A DNA stretch of 64,000 nt from the NCBI GenBank assembly GCA_963736695.1, contig CAVTPU010000004.1, positions 2,604,001 to 2,668,000 on the forward strand. The letters run 5' to 3'. The notes below the pieces were generated by a model. It saw only the letters and a program-made list of their open reading frames with translations. It made no database searches and was not told where the DNA came from. Every line of letters starts with the position of its first letter. Position 1 is the stretch's first letter. A program made the translations under genes and the position numbers. Origin of the DNA: CAVTPU01 sp963736695 (GTDB lineage Bacteria; Actinomycetota; Actinomycetes; Mycobacteriales; Micromonosporaceae). Shown here piece after piece: positions 25,226 through 34,642 of the stretch.

Positions 25226-26479
25226 GTGAACGGACGGATGACACACGGACTGAAAGCCGCCCGGTGGGGCGCGGCGATCGTCGCGCTCGGCTTCACCATC
25301 TCGGCCTGCGCCGCGCCGGCCCGGCCGGCCCAGGAGTCCCCGACGGACTGGGCTGCGATCGAACGACAGGCGCGTGGGCAGACGGTGTCGCTGTGGATGT
25401 GGGGCGGCGATCCGCAGGGCAACACCTATGTCGACACCGTGTTGGCTCCGGCCGCCCAAGCGCTCGGGGTGACTCTGCGACGGGTGCCGATCGCCGACAC
25501 GAAGGACGCGCTCAACCGGGTGCTTGCCGAGCATCAGGCGGGCCGCGACGACGGTGAGGTGGATCTCGTCTGGGTCAACGGGGACAACTTCGCCACCGGC
25601 GGGCAGGCCGGCGTGTGGCGATGCGACTGGACCTCGACGCTGCCCAACATGGCGCTGACCCGCCCTGGTGATCCGCTGCTCGCGAGTGACTTCGGCACGC
25701 CGGTCGACGGGTGTGAGGCGCCGTGGCACAAGGCCCAGTTCACGTTGGTCTACAACGCCGATCGGGTGTCGCAGCCGCCGCGGACCCTGGCCGGCGTGCT
25801 CGACTGGGCCAAGGCCCACCCGGGTCGTTTCACCTATCCGGCGCCGCCCGACTTCACCGGCTCGGTCTTCGTGCGCGAGGTGCTCTACAGCGTCTCCGGC
25901 GGCTATGGCAAGGTGCCGGCCACCTTCAACCCCGACGCGTACGGGTCATTGACCCCGCGCCTGTGGTCAACGCTCGCCGATCTCAAGCCAGCACTGTGGC
26001 GGGGCGGCCAGACCTATCCCCGCGACTCTGTGGCGTTGGACAAGCTCTTCGCCGACGGGCAGGTCGACATGACCATGACCTATGGTCCGGCGACCCTCAC
26101 CGGACTGGTGGCCAAGGGCACCTTCCCCCGCTCCACCCGGGTGCTCACTCTCGACGAAGGCACCGTCGGCAACGCCAGCTTCCTCGCCATTCCCACCACG
26201 TCGGCGCACTGGGCGGGCGCGATGGTCGTCGCGAACCTCGCACTCTCGCCGCAGCAGCAGGTGGTCAAGGCGGATCCCGCGGTGTGGGGTCAGTTCACTG
26301 TGCTCGACGTCGATCGGCTCGCCGCAGCCGACCGCGACGCGTTCGCCAGACTGCCCCAGTCGCCGGTGGTGCCCGCCTATCCGGTGTTGTCGCGCAACGC
26401 CAATCCGGAGCTCGCCGCCGCCTGGGTGTCCAAGTTGGACGATGGATGGCGGCGGCACGTGCTCGGCGCGGGCGGGTGA
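25226..26479 (+). CDS. ABC transporter substrate-binding lipoprotein, YnjB-like
   Basis: 417 residues from a GTG with GGAGGA 6 nt upstream. Signal peptide with lipobox I-S-A-C at about residue 29. The mature protein has the W-M-W-G-G-D-P-Q-G-N-x-Y-V-D and D-L-V-W-V-N-G-x-N-F segments of the YnjB family, related to iron/thiamine/polyamine-type binding proteins. The transported solute is not known for YnjBCD systems. It is the first of four genes joined by 4-nt overlaps. Confidence 0.88.
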   Translation: MNGRMTHGLKAARWGAAIVALGFTISACAAPARPAQESPTDWAAIERQARGQTVSLWMWGGDPQGNTYVDTVLAPAAQALGVTLRRVPIADTKDALNRVLAEHQAGRDDGEVDLVWVNGDNFATGGQAGVWRCDWTSTLPNMALTRPGDPLLASDFGTPVDGCEAPWHKAQFTLVYNADRVSQPPRTLAGVLDWAKAHPGRFTYPAPPDFTGSVFVREVLYSVSGGYGKVPATFNPDAYGSLTPRLWSTLADLKPALWRGGQTYPRDSVALDKLFADGQVDMTMTYGPATLTGLVAKGTFPRSTRVLTLDEGTVGNASFLAIPTTSAHWAGAMVVANLALSPQQQVVKADPAVWGQFTVLDVDRLAAADRDAFARLPQSPVVPAYPVLSRNANPELAAAWVSKLDDGWRRHVLGAGG

Positions 26480-27345
26480 GGGTGTCCGCCTCGCGGGCAA
26501 CGGTCACGCGGGCAACGGTGCTCCTCGCACCAGCGGTGGTGCCGACCGTGGCGGTGCTCGCCGGCGGTCTCACGACGGCGGTGCTCGCGAGCCTCGGTGG
26601 GCTGCCGCTTGTCGGCGAACCACGGCTGAGCACCGACGCGTTCGTCGCGGTCGGACCCGATCTGGTGTCGGCGACCGGGGTCTCGCTCGCGATCGCGGCC
26701 GCGTCGACCGTCATCGCCGCCAGCGTGGGCCTCGTCACGGCGCTGCTCATCGGCGGCTCACGGCGGGGCGGTGCCTCGCGGAACCGTTCCGGGCTGCGCA
26801 TGGCGGCCGGGCTCACACTGCCCGTGCCACACATCGTGGGGGCGGCCTCCATGGGGCTGCTGCTCGCGGATTCAGGTCTGCTCGCCCGATGGCTAGGGAT
26901 TCCGGCGGGAGCCTGGCCCGCCCTAGTCGGCGGCGAGTGGTGGGTGGCGGTGATCGCCGAATACGCGTGGAAGGAGTCTGCATTCGTCGCCCTCGTCGTC
27001 GCGGGTGTGCTCGCCACCCGCGTGGTCGCCTTCGACGACCACGCGACGATGCTCGGCGCGGGCCCGTGGGCGCGGCTTCGTTTCGTCACCGTGCCGCTCG
27101 CCATGCCCGCACTGGTCGCGTCAGCGGGAGTCAGTTTCGTCTATACCCTCGGATCCTATGAGGTGGCGTGGCTTCTGGGTCGACCATATCCGGAGCCGCT
27201 TCCGGTGCTCGCCAACCGACTGTTCACCTCCGCCGATCTCACCGCTAGGCCGCAAGCCTTCGCCGTCGCGGTGACGACGACCGCCGTGGCCGTGATATGC
27301 ACGGCGCTCATGCTGGCCCTCGTGCGTCGCGTGGCGGTGCGATGA
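26476..27345 (+). CDS. ABC transporter permease (first YnjC-like half)
   Basis: 289 residues from the GTG at 26476, which overlaps the binding-protein stop. About six membrane segments; the coupling loop is M-L-G-A-G-P-W-A-R-L-R-F-V-T-V-P-L at about 192-208. In E. coli-type systems YnjC is one double-length permease; here it is split into two genes, this being the first. It pairs with the next gene's product to form the channel. Confidence 0.87.
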   Translation: MRVSASRATVTRATVLLAPAVVPTVAVLAGGLTTAVLASLGGLPLVGEPRLSTDAFVAVGPDLVSATGVSLAIAAASTVIAASVGLVTALLIGGSRRGGASRNRSGLRMAAGLTLPVPHIVGAASMGLLLADSGLLARWLGIPAGAWPALVGGEWWVAVIAEYAWKESAFVALVVAGVLATRVVAFDDHATMLGAGPWARLRFVTVPLAMPALVASAGVSFVYTLGSYEVAWLLGRPYPEPLPVLANRLFTSADLTARPQAFAVAVTTTAVAVICTALMLALVRRVAVR

Positions 27346-28145
27346 GGCGCGCCATGTCTGGCTTTCGGGCCCATCGACTCGCGCGGCTCAGCCTCGTGGT
27401 CTGGTTTCTTCTGCCGGTGACGCCCCTAGCCCTGTGGGCGGGCGCCGACCGGTGGTCCGCCGGGTCGTCGGTGCCGCAGCGATGGGGCGTCTCGGGGTGG
27501 GCGGCGGCCGGCGCGGGCGAGGCCGCGCTGCGGTCGGCGGTGCTCGGGGTGTCCGTCGCCCTCATCACGCTGCCCGCCGGTGGTCTCGCCGCGTGGGCGC
27601 TGACTTTCGGACGCCTGCGGCGAGGCCGGCTCGTCGGCGCGATCCTGCTCGCGCCCGTCGCGTTGCCACCATTCGCGGTCGTCATGGGGCTCAACGTGTT
27701 GCTGTTGCGCGCCCGAGTGCCGGCCCCGATCGGTGTGCTGCTGGTGCTCAGCGTCGCGGCCATGCCGTACGTGATATTTCCACTATGGACCGCGTATGGC
27801 GCCTATGACGTCGCCGTGGAGGACCAGGCCCGCATGTTGGGAGCGCACCCCGCTGCGGTCGTACGGATCATTCGTCTGCCGATCCTCGCGCCGGCTCTCG
27901 CGACCGCCACCCTCCTGGCCTTCCTCGTGGGTTGGAGCGACTACATCGTGACGCTGCTCATCGGCGGCGGACAGTTCGTCACCCTGCCGCTGCTCGTTGC
28001 CGCGGCAGCGGCCGGCACCGGCAACGAGTCGACCGTCGCGGCCATCTCGGTCGCGGCGCTCGTGCCGCCGCTCGCGCTCTTCGCCAGCGTGCGTGCGCTT
28101 CGCCCCACGGAGTCCGGCCCGACCCGACGGCGGGCTGCCCGATGA
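27342..28145 (+). CDS. ABC transporter permease (second YnjC-like half)
   Basis: 267 residues; the ATG overlaps the preceding stop (ATGA). Six predicted membrane segments, with the coupling loop M-L-G-A-H-P-A-A-V-V-R-I-I-R-L-P-I at about 164-180. The arrangement binding protein-permease-permease-ATPase is a complete importer. Its stop again overlaps the ATPase ATG. Confidence 0.87.
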   Translation: MRRAMSGFRAHRLARLSLVVWFLLPVTPLALWAGADRWSAGSSVPQRWGVSGWAAAGAGEAALRSAVLGVSVALITLPAGGLAAWALTFGRLRRGRLVGAILLAPVALPPFAVVMGLNVLLLRARVPAPIGVLLVLSVAAMPYVIFPLWTAYGAYDVAVEDQARMLGAHPAAVVRIIRLPILAPALATATLLAFLVGWSDYIVTLLIGGGQFVTLPLLVAAAAAGTGNESTVAAISVAALVPPLALFASVRALRPTESGPTRRRAAR

Positions 28146-29242
28146 ACGCCGACCTGTCCATTCGCGACCTGTCACTGGTCTATCAGCGAGGTGCCCGTGC
28201 GGCGGTCGATGGGGTCAGTCTCGACGTGCCGGCCGGATCGTGCACCGCGCTGCTCGGCCCGTCCGGATCGGGCAAGTCCACAACACTGCGCCTCATCGCC
28301 GGGCTGGCGGCGCCCGACCGGGGTGATATCGCCGTCGACGGGGTGAGCATGCGGGGTGTCGCCGCGCACCGCCGGGGCATGGCGATGTTGTTCCAACGGC
28401 CCCTTCTCTTCCCGCACCTATCCGTGATCGACAATGTCGCCTTCGCGGCACGGGTGACCGGCACCCCGCGCCGCCTCGCCCGCGCAGCCGCCGCGGACTA
28501 TCTCCGAATGGTGCAACTGAACGGTTTCGGCGACCGCCGCACGAGCGAACTCTCCGGCGGGCAAGAACAGCGGGTCGCCCTGGCTCGGGCACTCGCCGCG
28601 AACCCCCGGGTGCTGCTGCTCGACGAACCATTCAGTGCGCTCGACACCGCGCTGCGCGCCGACATGCATGAACTGCTGCTGGCCCTGCGGGCGGTGCTGC
28701 GATCCACGATCGTGCTGGTGACCCACGATCAGGCCGAGGCCGCGCTGCTCGCCGACGCTGTCGCCGTGCTCTCCGCCGGACGCCTGCTGCAACACGACGC
28801 TTCCGATCGGGTCTATCACCGTCCGGCGACTCTCGACGTCGCCCGCATCATGGGCGGACGCAACGAGATTCCCGGACGGGTCATCAATGGGCGACACATG
28901 AGCCCGTTGGGACGACTCGACCTTCCCGCCGATCTTCGCACCCCCGACCGCGACGCGACACTCGTCATCCGCCACGAGTCGGTGACGATCACGACCTCGA
29001 CCGATGACACCGCCGACGTTCATGGCATGGTCACCCGCACCCGCGCCCACGGCGCCCGACTCTTGGCGTCTGTCGACGTCGCCGGCCCCGCAGCCGCCTC
29101 GTCCACCACCGCGACCGTCCTGCACGCGGAGGCCGCGCCCGGTCAACGCGTCACGGTCGGCGAGCGGGTCGGGCTGCGACTGCCGCTCGACGCGCGGGCC
29201 GTGGTCACGACACCGACGATGGAGACGGGACGACCGGGGTGA
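28142..29242 (+). CDS. ABC transporter ATP-binding protein, YnjD-like
   Basis: 366 residues. Walker A is G-P-S-G-S-G-K-S-T, the signature is L-S-G-G-Q-E-Q-R-V-A, Walker B is V-L-L-L-D-E-P-F-S-A-L-D and the switch is T-H-D-Q-A-E-A. The C-terminal 130 residues form a TOBE-like regulatory domain, as in iron, spermidine and molybdate importers. The last 38 nt overlap the convergent radical SAM gene. Confidence 0.9.
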   Translation: MNADLSIRDLSLVYQRGARAAVDGVSLDVPAGSCTALLGPSGSGKSTTLRLIAGLAAPDRGDIAVDGVSMRGVAAHRRGMAMLFQRPLLFPHLSVIDNVAFAARVTGTPRRLARAAAADYLRMVQLNGFGDRRTSELSGGQEQRVALARALAANPRVLLLDEPFSALDTALRADMHELLLALRAVLRSTIVLVTHDQAEAALLADAVAVLSAGRLLQHDASDRVYHRPATLDVARIMGGRNEIPGRVINGRHMSPLGRLDLPADLRTPDRDATLVIRHESVTITTSTDDTADVHGMVTRTRAHGARLLASVDVAGPAAASSTTATVLHAEAAPGQRVTVGERVGLRLPLDARAVVTTPTMETGRPG

Positions 29243-30626
29243 GTGGGAGCAGGTGGCGAAGTTCGGCGTTCTCGGCCGGGTCGAGCACCGAGTGCTGCAC
29301 GCAGGCCGGCACGAGCTCGCCGGTCTCCGGATGGGCCATGGCATAGACGCAGGCGGCGAGCCGATCCTGGGTGGCCCGCACATCCGGATCGTCGGAGACC
29401 TTTCCCTGCTTGCTCAACGCCCACGCCGGGGCGACCTGCGCGGCGTCCATGAAGTTGTGCACCACGAAGGTCATCAACCGAATCTGACGTCGCCACGCCG
29501 CGGCCATCACCCGTCGCGCACCGCCCGACCGTCGGACCGCGCCGACCGCCCAACGCGCCGCGACCGCGAACCCCGTCGGGTGACGCCCCAGCACCCGGGC
29601 CAGTTTGACCGCGAGCGGCACGGGCCGGGTTCCGCCCAGGTCGGCCCCGCCGAGATGAGTGAAGACCCAGTCGCGGGCACGCAGATCGGCCGGATTGTCC
29701 GGGTCGACGAACGGAACCCAGGTCGACCCGACGAAGAACCCGAACGCCGTCCGGTTGCACCGCGGGTCGCCGAACATCATCGCCTCATAGGCGACCCGTT
29801 GCCCCGCCCCTGCCTCGATCCGGTCCCACACCCGATCGATGTCCACCTCGCCATAGGAGTCCCGCCACCGACGTTCGTCCCCGACGAAGGCTGCGGGTTG
29901 AAACGACAGCATCGAAAACCCCATCGGTGCGACGTCGGCGACGACGCCGGGCACCTGGTCGAGGTTTGCCGGGGTCACGGTCATGTTGTGCGCCAGATAG
30001 GACCGGACCCCCAGATCGCGACGCAGGTCACGAAACATCTCGACGAACGCGCGTCGGCTCGGGTTGAGGTCTGCCTCGACGCGGGGTCTCGCGATCCCGC
30101 GTCGACCACGCATCAGCGAGTCGAAGTGCGCGGCGAACGAGACCCGTGGCAGTCGGATTCGACCGTCCGGGTCACGCACCAGAGCGCGCAGATAGTCGGC
30201 GTCGAAGTCGCCGTGAGTCATCGACATCGGCTCGCGACCGTGGGCTCGCATCGCCAGCAACGCGGCCGCGTGGTCGTCCGGGGTGAGCAGGCTGACCTCG
30301 CCACCGATGAGCTGCGCGTGCGCACGTGGCCCGCGCCGGGCACGCAGCAGCTCCATCTGTTCGTGCACCCGCTGCCGGGTGTGTGGGCCATCGACCCTCA
30401 CCTTGTTGGCGTCCTGCGAGTGATAACACGGGGTGCAGGTCAGATTGCATCGGGGAAAGACCCCATGGGTGCCTTCGCAGCCGACCGAGTTGCGGCCGAT
30501 CATCTGGGCGGGAGTGCGGATCTGCGGCGGCAGCTCGCTCCACCGGTGCGCGAGCACCCGCCGGGTCTCGGGATCGATTGGTCGGGTCGCACGCTCCCAC
30601 CGACGCACCAACGCCACCAGTCCCAT
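29205..30626 (-). CDS. Radical SAM protein of unknown substrate, next to crtB
   Basis: 473 residues from the ATG at 30626, with AAGGAG about 6 nt upstream. The cluster-binding CxxxCxxC motif is C-N-L-T-C-T-P-C at about 58-65, followed by Y-H-S. Further conserved-looking blocks are I-G-G-E-V-S-L-L (SAM-binding GGE) and H-N-M-T-V-T. The C-terminal 130 residues are basic and contain no second cluster motif. It binds a [4Fe-4S] cluster and should cleave S-adenosylmethionine; the substrate is unknown. It lies 130 nt downstream of crtB on the same strand, so it may be transcribed with it; a carotenoid or lipid link is inferred only from position. Confidence 0.8.
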   Translation of the reverse strand: MGLVALVRRWERATRPIDPETRRVLAHRWSELPPQIRTPAQMIGRNSVGCEGTHGVFPRCNLTCTPCYHSQDANKVRVDGPHTRQRVHEQMELLRARRGPRAHAQLIGGEVSLLTPDDHAAALLAMRAHGREPMSMTHGDFDADYLRALVRDPDGRIRLPRVSFAAHFDSLMRGRRGIARPRVEADLNPSRRAFVEMFRDLRRDLGVRSYLAHNMTVTPANLDQVPGVVADVAPMGFSMLSFQPAAFVGDERRWRDSYGEVDIDRVWDRIEAGAGQRVAYEAMMFGDPRCNRTAFGFFVGSTWVPFVDPDNPADLRARDWVFTHLGGADLGGTRPVPLAVKLARVLGRHPTGFAVAARWAVGAVRRSGGARRVMAAAWRRQIRLMTFVVHNFMDAAQVAPAWALSKQGKVSDDPDVRATQDRLAACVYAMAHPETGELVPACVQHSVLDPAENAELRHLLPLTPVVPSPSSVS

Positions 30627-30756
30627 TGGTGCTCCTTCGCGTTCGCCCGCATGCCGGCAGATTCGCCGACGCACGGAAAACCCCGTGGCCGGCTGGGAAT
30701 CTTCCCGGCGATCACGTCGATGTGGGGCGTCGGCGGCGGCGGGTGAACGGGCCGTG

Positions 30757-31821
30757 TCAGCGCGGGGCTCGGCCGGCCCATGCGGTGAACGCGCGAGTGG
30801 AGGCCGCTGCGGTGAGCATCGTGATCCGCCGGGCGCGCGAGACGGTCGCCCGAGCCGGCAGCACGTCATAGCGTCTCCGCCGAACGTCGTCGAGAATGCC
30901 ACGATAGAGCAGAAACGCGGCGCGCACACAGACGCGGGAACGGGGTTCGAGCAGTTCGACACCCGGCAGCGCGGCCGCGTAGTGGCGGTGCGCCCGTCGG
31001 CATTCATATTCGATGAGGAACCGCAGCTCATCCGACGACGAACCGTTGGCAATGTCGGCCGCGAGCAGGTCGCGGGTCACGCCAAACCGGGCGAGGTCAC
31101 GTTCGGGCAGATAGACCCGTCCCCGGTCGAAGTCCTCCCGCACGTCACGGATGAAGTTGGTGAGTTGGAAGGCGAAGCCGAGCTGCCGGGCGGATTCGCG
31201 GGCCTGTTCGTGGTCGCCGCCGGGCACCACACCGAGGATCGGAACCATCATCGTGCCGATCGCCGCGGCCGAGCCGGCCATATATTCGAGCAGGTCGTCA
31301 TAGGTGGCATAGCGGTTGATCGTGAGGTCCATCGCCATGCTGCGCAGAAAGACCCGAAAATCATCAAGATCGAGCTGATATGTACGGGCGGTTGCCAGGA
31401 CCGCGGGCATCAGTGAGTCACTCACCGGCTCGCCCGCCATGCCAGCGGCAAATGCGGAGGTCCACGCGTGCAGTTCGCTGCCCCGGTCGCCGGCCTGGCG
31501 GCCGTTGCTCGCCGAATCGACGATGTCGTCGGCCCACCTGGCGAAGCCATAGAGTGCGTGCACGTGTGGGCGTTTGTGCGCGGGCAACAGTTGGGTCGCG
31601 AGATAGTAGCTGCGTCCGTGGCGTCGGTGGATCTCGCGACACTGCTGGTAGGCAGCGGCGAGTGAGTGCCGGGGGGAATTAGCGTCTCCTGCCGACCCAA
31701 ACACGTCGATCGGCTCGTTGGTCGGGGTCGGCGTGGTCACCACGGGCTGACCTGGTGCCGTGCCGGTCACTGGGCTGGCGCTGGCCGAGCCCGCGCCGGC
31801 TCGCAGCGGTCCTGACCCCAT
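30757..31821 (-). CDS. crtB: Phytoene/squalene synthase
   Basis: 354 residues. The first Asp-rich motif is D-D-I-V-D-S at about 102-107; the second lies in N-F-I-R-D-V-R-E-D-F-D-R-G-R-V-Y-L-P at about 225-242, diagnostic for trans-isoprenyl head-to-head synthases. It condenses two geranylgeranyl diphosphates to phytoene. An N-terminal tail of about 50 residues is extra and Pro/Thr-rich. GGGAGG 6 nt before the ATG supports the start. It is divergent from crtI, which encodes the next enzyme. Confidence 0.92.
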   Translation of the reverse strand: MGSGPLRAGAGSASASPVTGTAPGQPVVTTPTPTNEPIDVFGSAGDANSPRHSLAAAYQQCREIHRRHGRSYYLATQLLPAHKRPHVHALYGFARWADDIVDSASNGRQAGDRGSELHAWTSAFAAGMAGEPVSDSLMPAVLATARTYQLDLDDFRVFLRSMAMDLTINRYATYDDLLEYMAGSAAAIGTMMVPILGVVPGGDHEQARESARQLGFAFQLTNFIRDVREDFDRGRVYLPERDLARFGVTRDLLAADIANGSSSDELRFLIEYECRRAHRHYAAALPGVELLEPRSRVCVRAAFLLYRGILDDVRRRRYDVLPARATVSRARRITMLTAAASTRAFTAWAGRAPR

Positions 31822-31855
31822 GGTGTGCCTCCCGACCGGTGATGCGCCTTGTCAC

Positions 31856-31868
31856 GCCTAGGCTAGGC
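31856..31868. promoter_or_regulatory. Palindrome between crtB and crtI
   Basis: GCCTA-GGC-TAGGC, a 5-bp inverted repeat with a 3-bp centre, midway in the 86-bp gap between the divergent crt genes. TTGTCA at 31849-31854 could be a -35 toward crtI. A shared operator is possible. Confidence 0.35.
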
Positions 31869-31907
31869 AGTCAGACACGCTCCACGATCGCGCTTTGGAG
31901 GCCGCTC

Positions 31908-33425
31908 ATGCAAAAGGTGACCGGCCCCACCCATCGGGTCGTCATCGTCGGCGCCGGGCTCGGCGGCCTCGCCTGCGCGCTGCATCTGGCCGCCACCGGC
32001 CGTGAGGTGACGGTGATCGAACGGGAGTCGACGCCCGGCGGCCGGGCCGGCCGACTGCGGGTCGAGGGTTTCGAGTTCGACACCGGCCCGACGGTGATCA
32101 CCGCACCCGAGTTGCTCGCGGAGCCGTTCGCCGCCGTGGGCGAGGACCTCGCCGAACGGGTGACGCTGCGCCGGCTCGACCCGGCCTATCGCGCGCATTT
32201 CCCAGACGGCGGCACGCTCGATGTCATCGCCGATCCGGAGCGGATGGCCGACCAGCTCGATCGGATCTGCGGGCCTCGGGAGGCTGCCGGTTATCTGCGA
32301 TTTGTGCGATTCGCCCGCGATCTGTGGCGGTTGGAACGCGATGACTTCATCGCCCGCAACCACGACTCGTTGCGTGACCTCGCCACCCCGGCACTGGCTT
32401 CGCTGATCTGGCGGGGCGGGCTACGCAGCCTCGACAGTCGAATCGGCGACTTCTTCCACGACCCTCGTACACGTCGGATCTTCTCTTTTCAGTCACTCTA
32501 TGCCGGGGTGGCCCCGCACAAGGCACGCGCGGTCTATGCGGTGATCGCCTATCTCGACGCGATCGCGGGCGTCTATTTTCCGGTCGGCGGGGTGCACGCC
32601 ATTCCGGTGGCGCTCGCGGCGGCGGCCGGCACGCACGGGGTGACGATGCGTTATGACACGACGGTGACGAGGGTCGAGACTTATGCGGGCCGGGCCCGGG
32701 CGGTGCACACCGATCGGGGCGAGCGAATCGAGGCCGATGTGGTGGTGCTCAACCCCGATCTGCCGGTGGCCTATCGTGACCTGCTGCCGTCGACTGCTCC
32801 GCCACGCCAATTGACCCGGCTGCGATATTCGCCGTCGTGCCTGCTCGTGCACCTCGGTTCGACGCAGCCCTTCCGGGGGATCGCCCACCACAACCTCCAC
32901 TTCGGACGGGCGTGGCGGTCCACCTTCGACGATGTGATCCACGGTGGACGGTTGATGCGCGATCCGTCACTGCTGGTGACGAACCCCAGCCGCACCGACG
33001 AGTCGTTGGCCCCGGCCGGGCGGCACGTCTATCACGTGCTCGCGCCGACACCACACCTCGCCGGCCCCGGTCCCAGCGCGGCTCGGTGGCGGGGTGGGCT
33101 GGGCTCCGCGTACGCCGAAGAGCTCATCACCACGCTCGAAGCGCGCGGTTATCGTGGCCTCGGGGCGAGTGTCGAGGTGTCGCGAATTGTGACGCCAGCC
33201 GACTGGGCCGACGCGGGGCATGCGGCGGGCACACCGTTCGCCGCCGCACACACATTTGGGCAGACCGGGCCGCTGCGTCCGAACAACCTGCACCCGTCGG
33301 TGCAAAATGTGGTCTTTGTCGGATCGGGTACGCGCCCCGGGGTCGGCGTGCCGATGGTCCTCATCTCGGGCAAACTCGCCGCTCAGCGCATCACGGGTCG
33401 TTTTGGGCACACGCCGACCCGATAA
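31908..33425 (+). CDS. crtI: Phytoene desaturase family protein
   Basis: 505 residues from the ATG at 31908, with GGAG 7 nt upstream. The FAD-binding Rossmann motif V-I-V-G-A-G-L-G-G-L is at about 12-21, followed by E-R-E-S-T-P-G-G-R-A-G. The C-terminal CrtI signature is recognisable as V-G-S-G-T-R-P-G-V-G-V-P-M-V-L-I-S-G. It should introduce double bonds into phytoene. The number of desaturations cannot be told. It reads almost all tyrosines as TAT (12 of 13). Confidence 0.92.
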   Translation: MQKVTGPTHRVVIVGAGLGGLACALHLAATGREVTVIERESTPGGRAGRLRVEGFEFDTGPTVITAPELLAEPFAAVGEDLAERVTLRRLDPAYRAHFPDGGTLDVIADPERMADQLDRICGPREAAGYLRFVRFARDLWRLERDDFIARNHDSLRDLATPALASLIWRGGLRSLDSRIGDFFHDPRTRRIFSFQSLYAGVAPHKARAVYAVIAYLDAIAGVYFPVGGVHAIPVALAAAAGTHGVTMRYDTTVTRVETYAGRARAVHTDRGERIEADVVVLNPDLPVAYRDLLPSTAPPRQLTRLRYSPSCLLVHLGSTQPFRGIAHHNLHFGRAWRSTFDDVIHGGRLMRDPSLLVTNPSRTDESLAPAGRHVYHVLAPTPHLAGPGPSAARWRGGLGSAYAEELITTLEARGYRGLGASVEVSRIVTPADWADAGHAAGTPFAAAHTFGQTGPLRPNNLHPSVQNVVFVGSGTRPGVGVPMVLISGKLAAQRITGRFGHTPTR

Positions 33426-33513
33426 GCTGCCGCCGCACCCGTGCCGGGTTTGACCGCGTCGGCTACGGTGAGGGGCGTCCCCTCTCGACTCTCACCCCCT
33501 CGGGAGTCCCCCC

Positions 33514-34347
33514 TTGACCCGCAGCCGAGTCCGCCCGGCGACGGCCGCGTTCGCCACCGCGATTCTCGCCCTGACCGCCTGTGGGAGCCCCGCGCTCTCC
33601 GCGCCGGACAACAAGGTGATCGTGTCGGCCAAGCCGAGGCCTCGTCCGACCACATCCAACCCCGCAAGCAGTGGGACGGATGCACCCACCGGCGCCCCGA
33701 GCCAGCCCAGCACGCACAAGCCGAACGTGTCAGCGAAAGGCCCGGCCGGTTCGGCTCGGGTGACCGGCGACAAGTCGGTGGCGCTCACCTTCGACGACGG
33801 TCCCGACCCCGTCTACACTCCGCAGATCCTGGATCTGTTGAAGGCTAACAAGATCACCGCGACGTTCTGTCTCGTCGGTTTCCGTGCCCGCAAGCATCCC
33901 GCGTTGGTGCGACGCATCGTCGCCGAGGGACACACCCTTTGCAACCACACGTGGCAGCACCGGTTTGACCTGCGTTCCAAGTCGAACGCGGCGATCCTCA
34001 AAGACCTGCAGGCGACGAACACCGCCATTCTCAACGCCGAGCCCAACGCCAAGATCAAATATTTCCGGGCGGCCGGCGGCAACTACAACCCCCGCCTCGT
34101 CTCGCTCGCCGGATCACTCGGGATGAAGTCGCTCTATTGGGCGGTGGACACCCGCGACTGGGAACACGCCAAATACGGCCGTGGCACCAAGATGGTCAAC
34201 CACATCATCGCTGCGGTTCACGCCGACACCCGCCCAGGCTCCATCGTGCTCGCCCACGACCTCAACAAGCCCGACACGATCGCCGCTTTCCGCAGCCTGC
34301 TTCCATGGCTCAAGGGTCGTTTCACCGTCACCGCCATGTCGTCCTGA
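33514..34347 (+). CDS. Secreted polysaccharide deacetylase (NodB domain)
   Basis: 277 residues from a TTG with GGGAG about 7 nt upstream; no ATG or GTG is placed well. A lipoprotein-type signal ends in L-T-A-C-G at about residue 22, followed by a Ser/Thr/Pro/Lys-rich linker of about 60 residues. The NodB domain has T-F-D-D-G-P-D-P (motif 1), H-T-L-C-N-H-T-W-Q-H (metal-binding His pair), R-A-A-G-G-N-Y-N and W-A-V-D-T-R-D-W. It should remove N-acetyl groups from peptidoglycan or another surface glycan outside the membrane. Confidence 0.9.
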   Translation: MTRSRVRPATAAFATAILALTACGSPALSAPDNKVIVSAKPRPRPTTSNPASSGTDAPTGAPSQPSTHKPNVSAKGPAGSARVTGDKSVALTFDDGPDPVYTPQILDLLKANKITATFCLVGFRARKHPALVRRIVAEGHTLCNHTWQHRFDLRSKSNAAILKDLQATNTAILNAEPNAKIKYFRAAGGNYNPRLVSLAGSLGMKSLYWAVDTRDWEHAKYGRGTKMVNHIIAAVHADTRPGSIVLAHDLNKPDTIAAFRSLLPWLKGRFTVTAMSS

Positions 34348-34432
34348 CGCCCGACCAGCCACCTTGACCTGCCGATTTGCGAGAGCTCGCGTCCGGTTGA
34401 TCGCGTGTCATGGTCGGCGCGCAGTTAACCGT

Positions 34433-34462
34433 TTGGTGTTGGGCCAAGCCGTCACGTATGCT
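34433..34462 (+). promoter_or_regulatory. Promoter of the tRNA cluster
   Basis: TTGGTG (34433-34438), 18-bp spacer, TATGCT (34457-34462), about 70 nt upstream of tRNA-Glu. Confidence 0.45.
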
Positions 34463-34534
34463 CTGTGGAGCCTCCAGCGAGGACAACTGGGGAGCACGTC
34501 GCAATCAGCGCGGGTATGCAATGATTGCGGGGCC

Positions 34535-34608
34535 GCCCCCATCGTCTAGCGGCCTAGGACGCTCGCCCTTTCAAGGCGGTAGCACGGGTTCGAATCCCGT
34601 TGGGGGCA
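34535..34608 (+). tRNA. tRNA-Glu (anticodon TTC)
   Basis: Cloverleaf: acceptor GCCCCCA pairs with TGGGGGC (34601-34607). The anticodon stem CGCCC/GGGCG-type region holds loop CTTTCAA, so the anticodon is TTC, decoding GAA/GAG. T-arm GGGTTCGAATCCC. CCA is not encoded. First of three closely spaced tRNAs. Confidence 0.95.
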
Positions 34609-34642
34609 CTGGTGGAAGCCACGTGTGGCGGCCACAACGCAA

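Noticed and set aside
24431..25819. A 462-residue minus-strand protein covering the VTT gene and the start of the transporter gene
   Set aside because: The first half is the shadow of the plus-strand binding-protein gene; the true start of the VTT protein is at 25105 after GGAGG.
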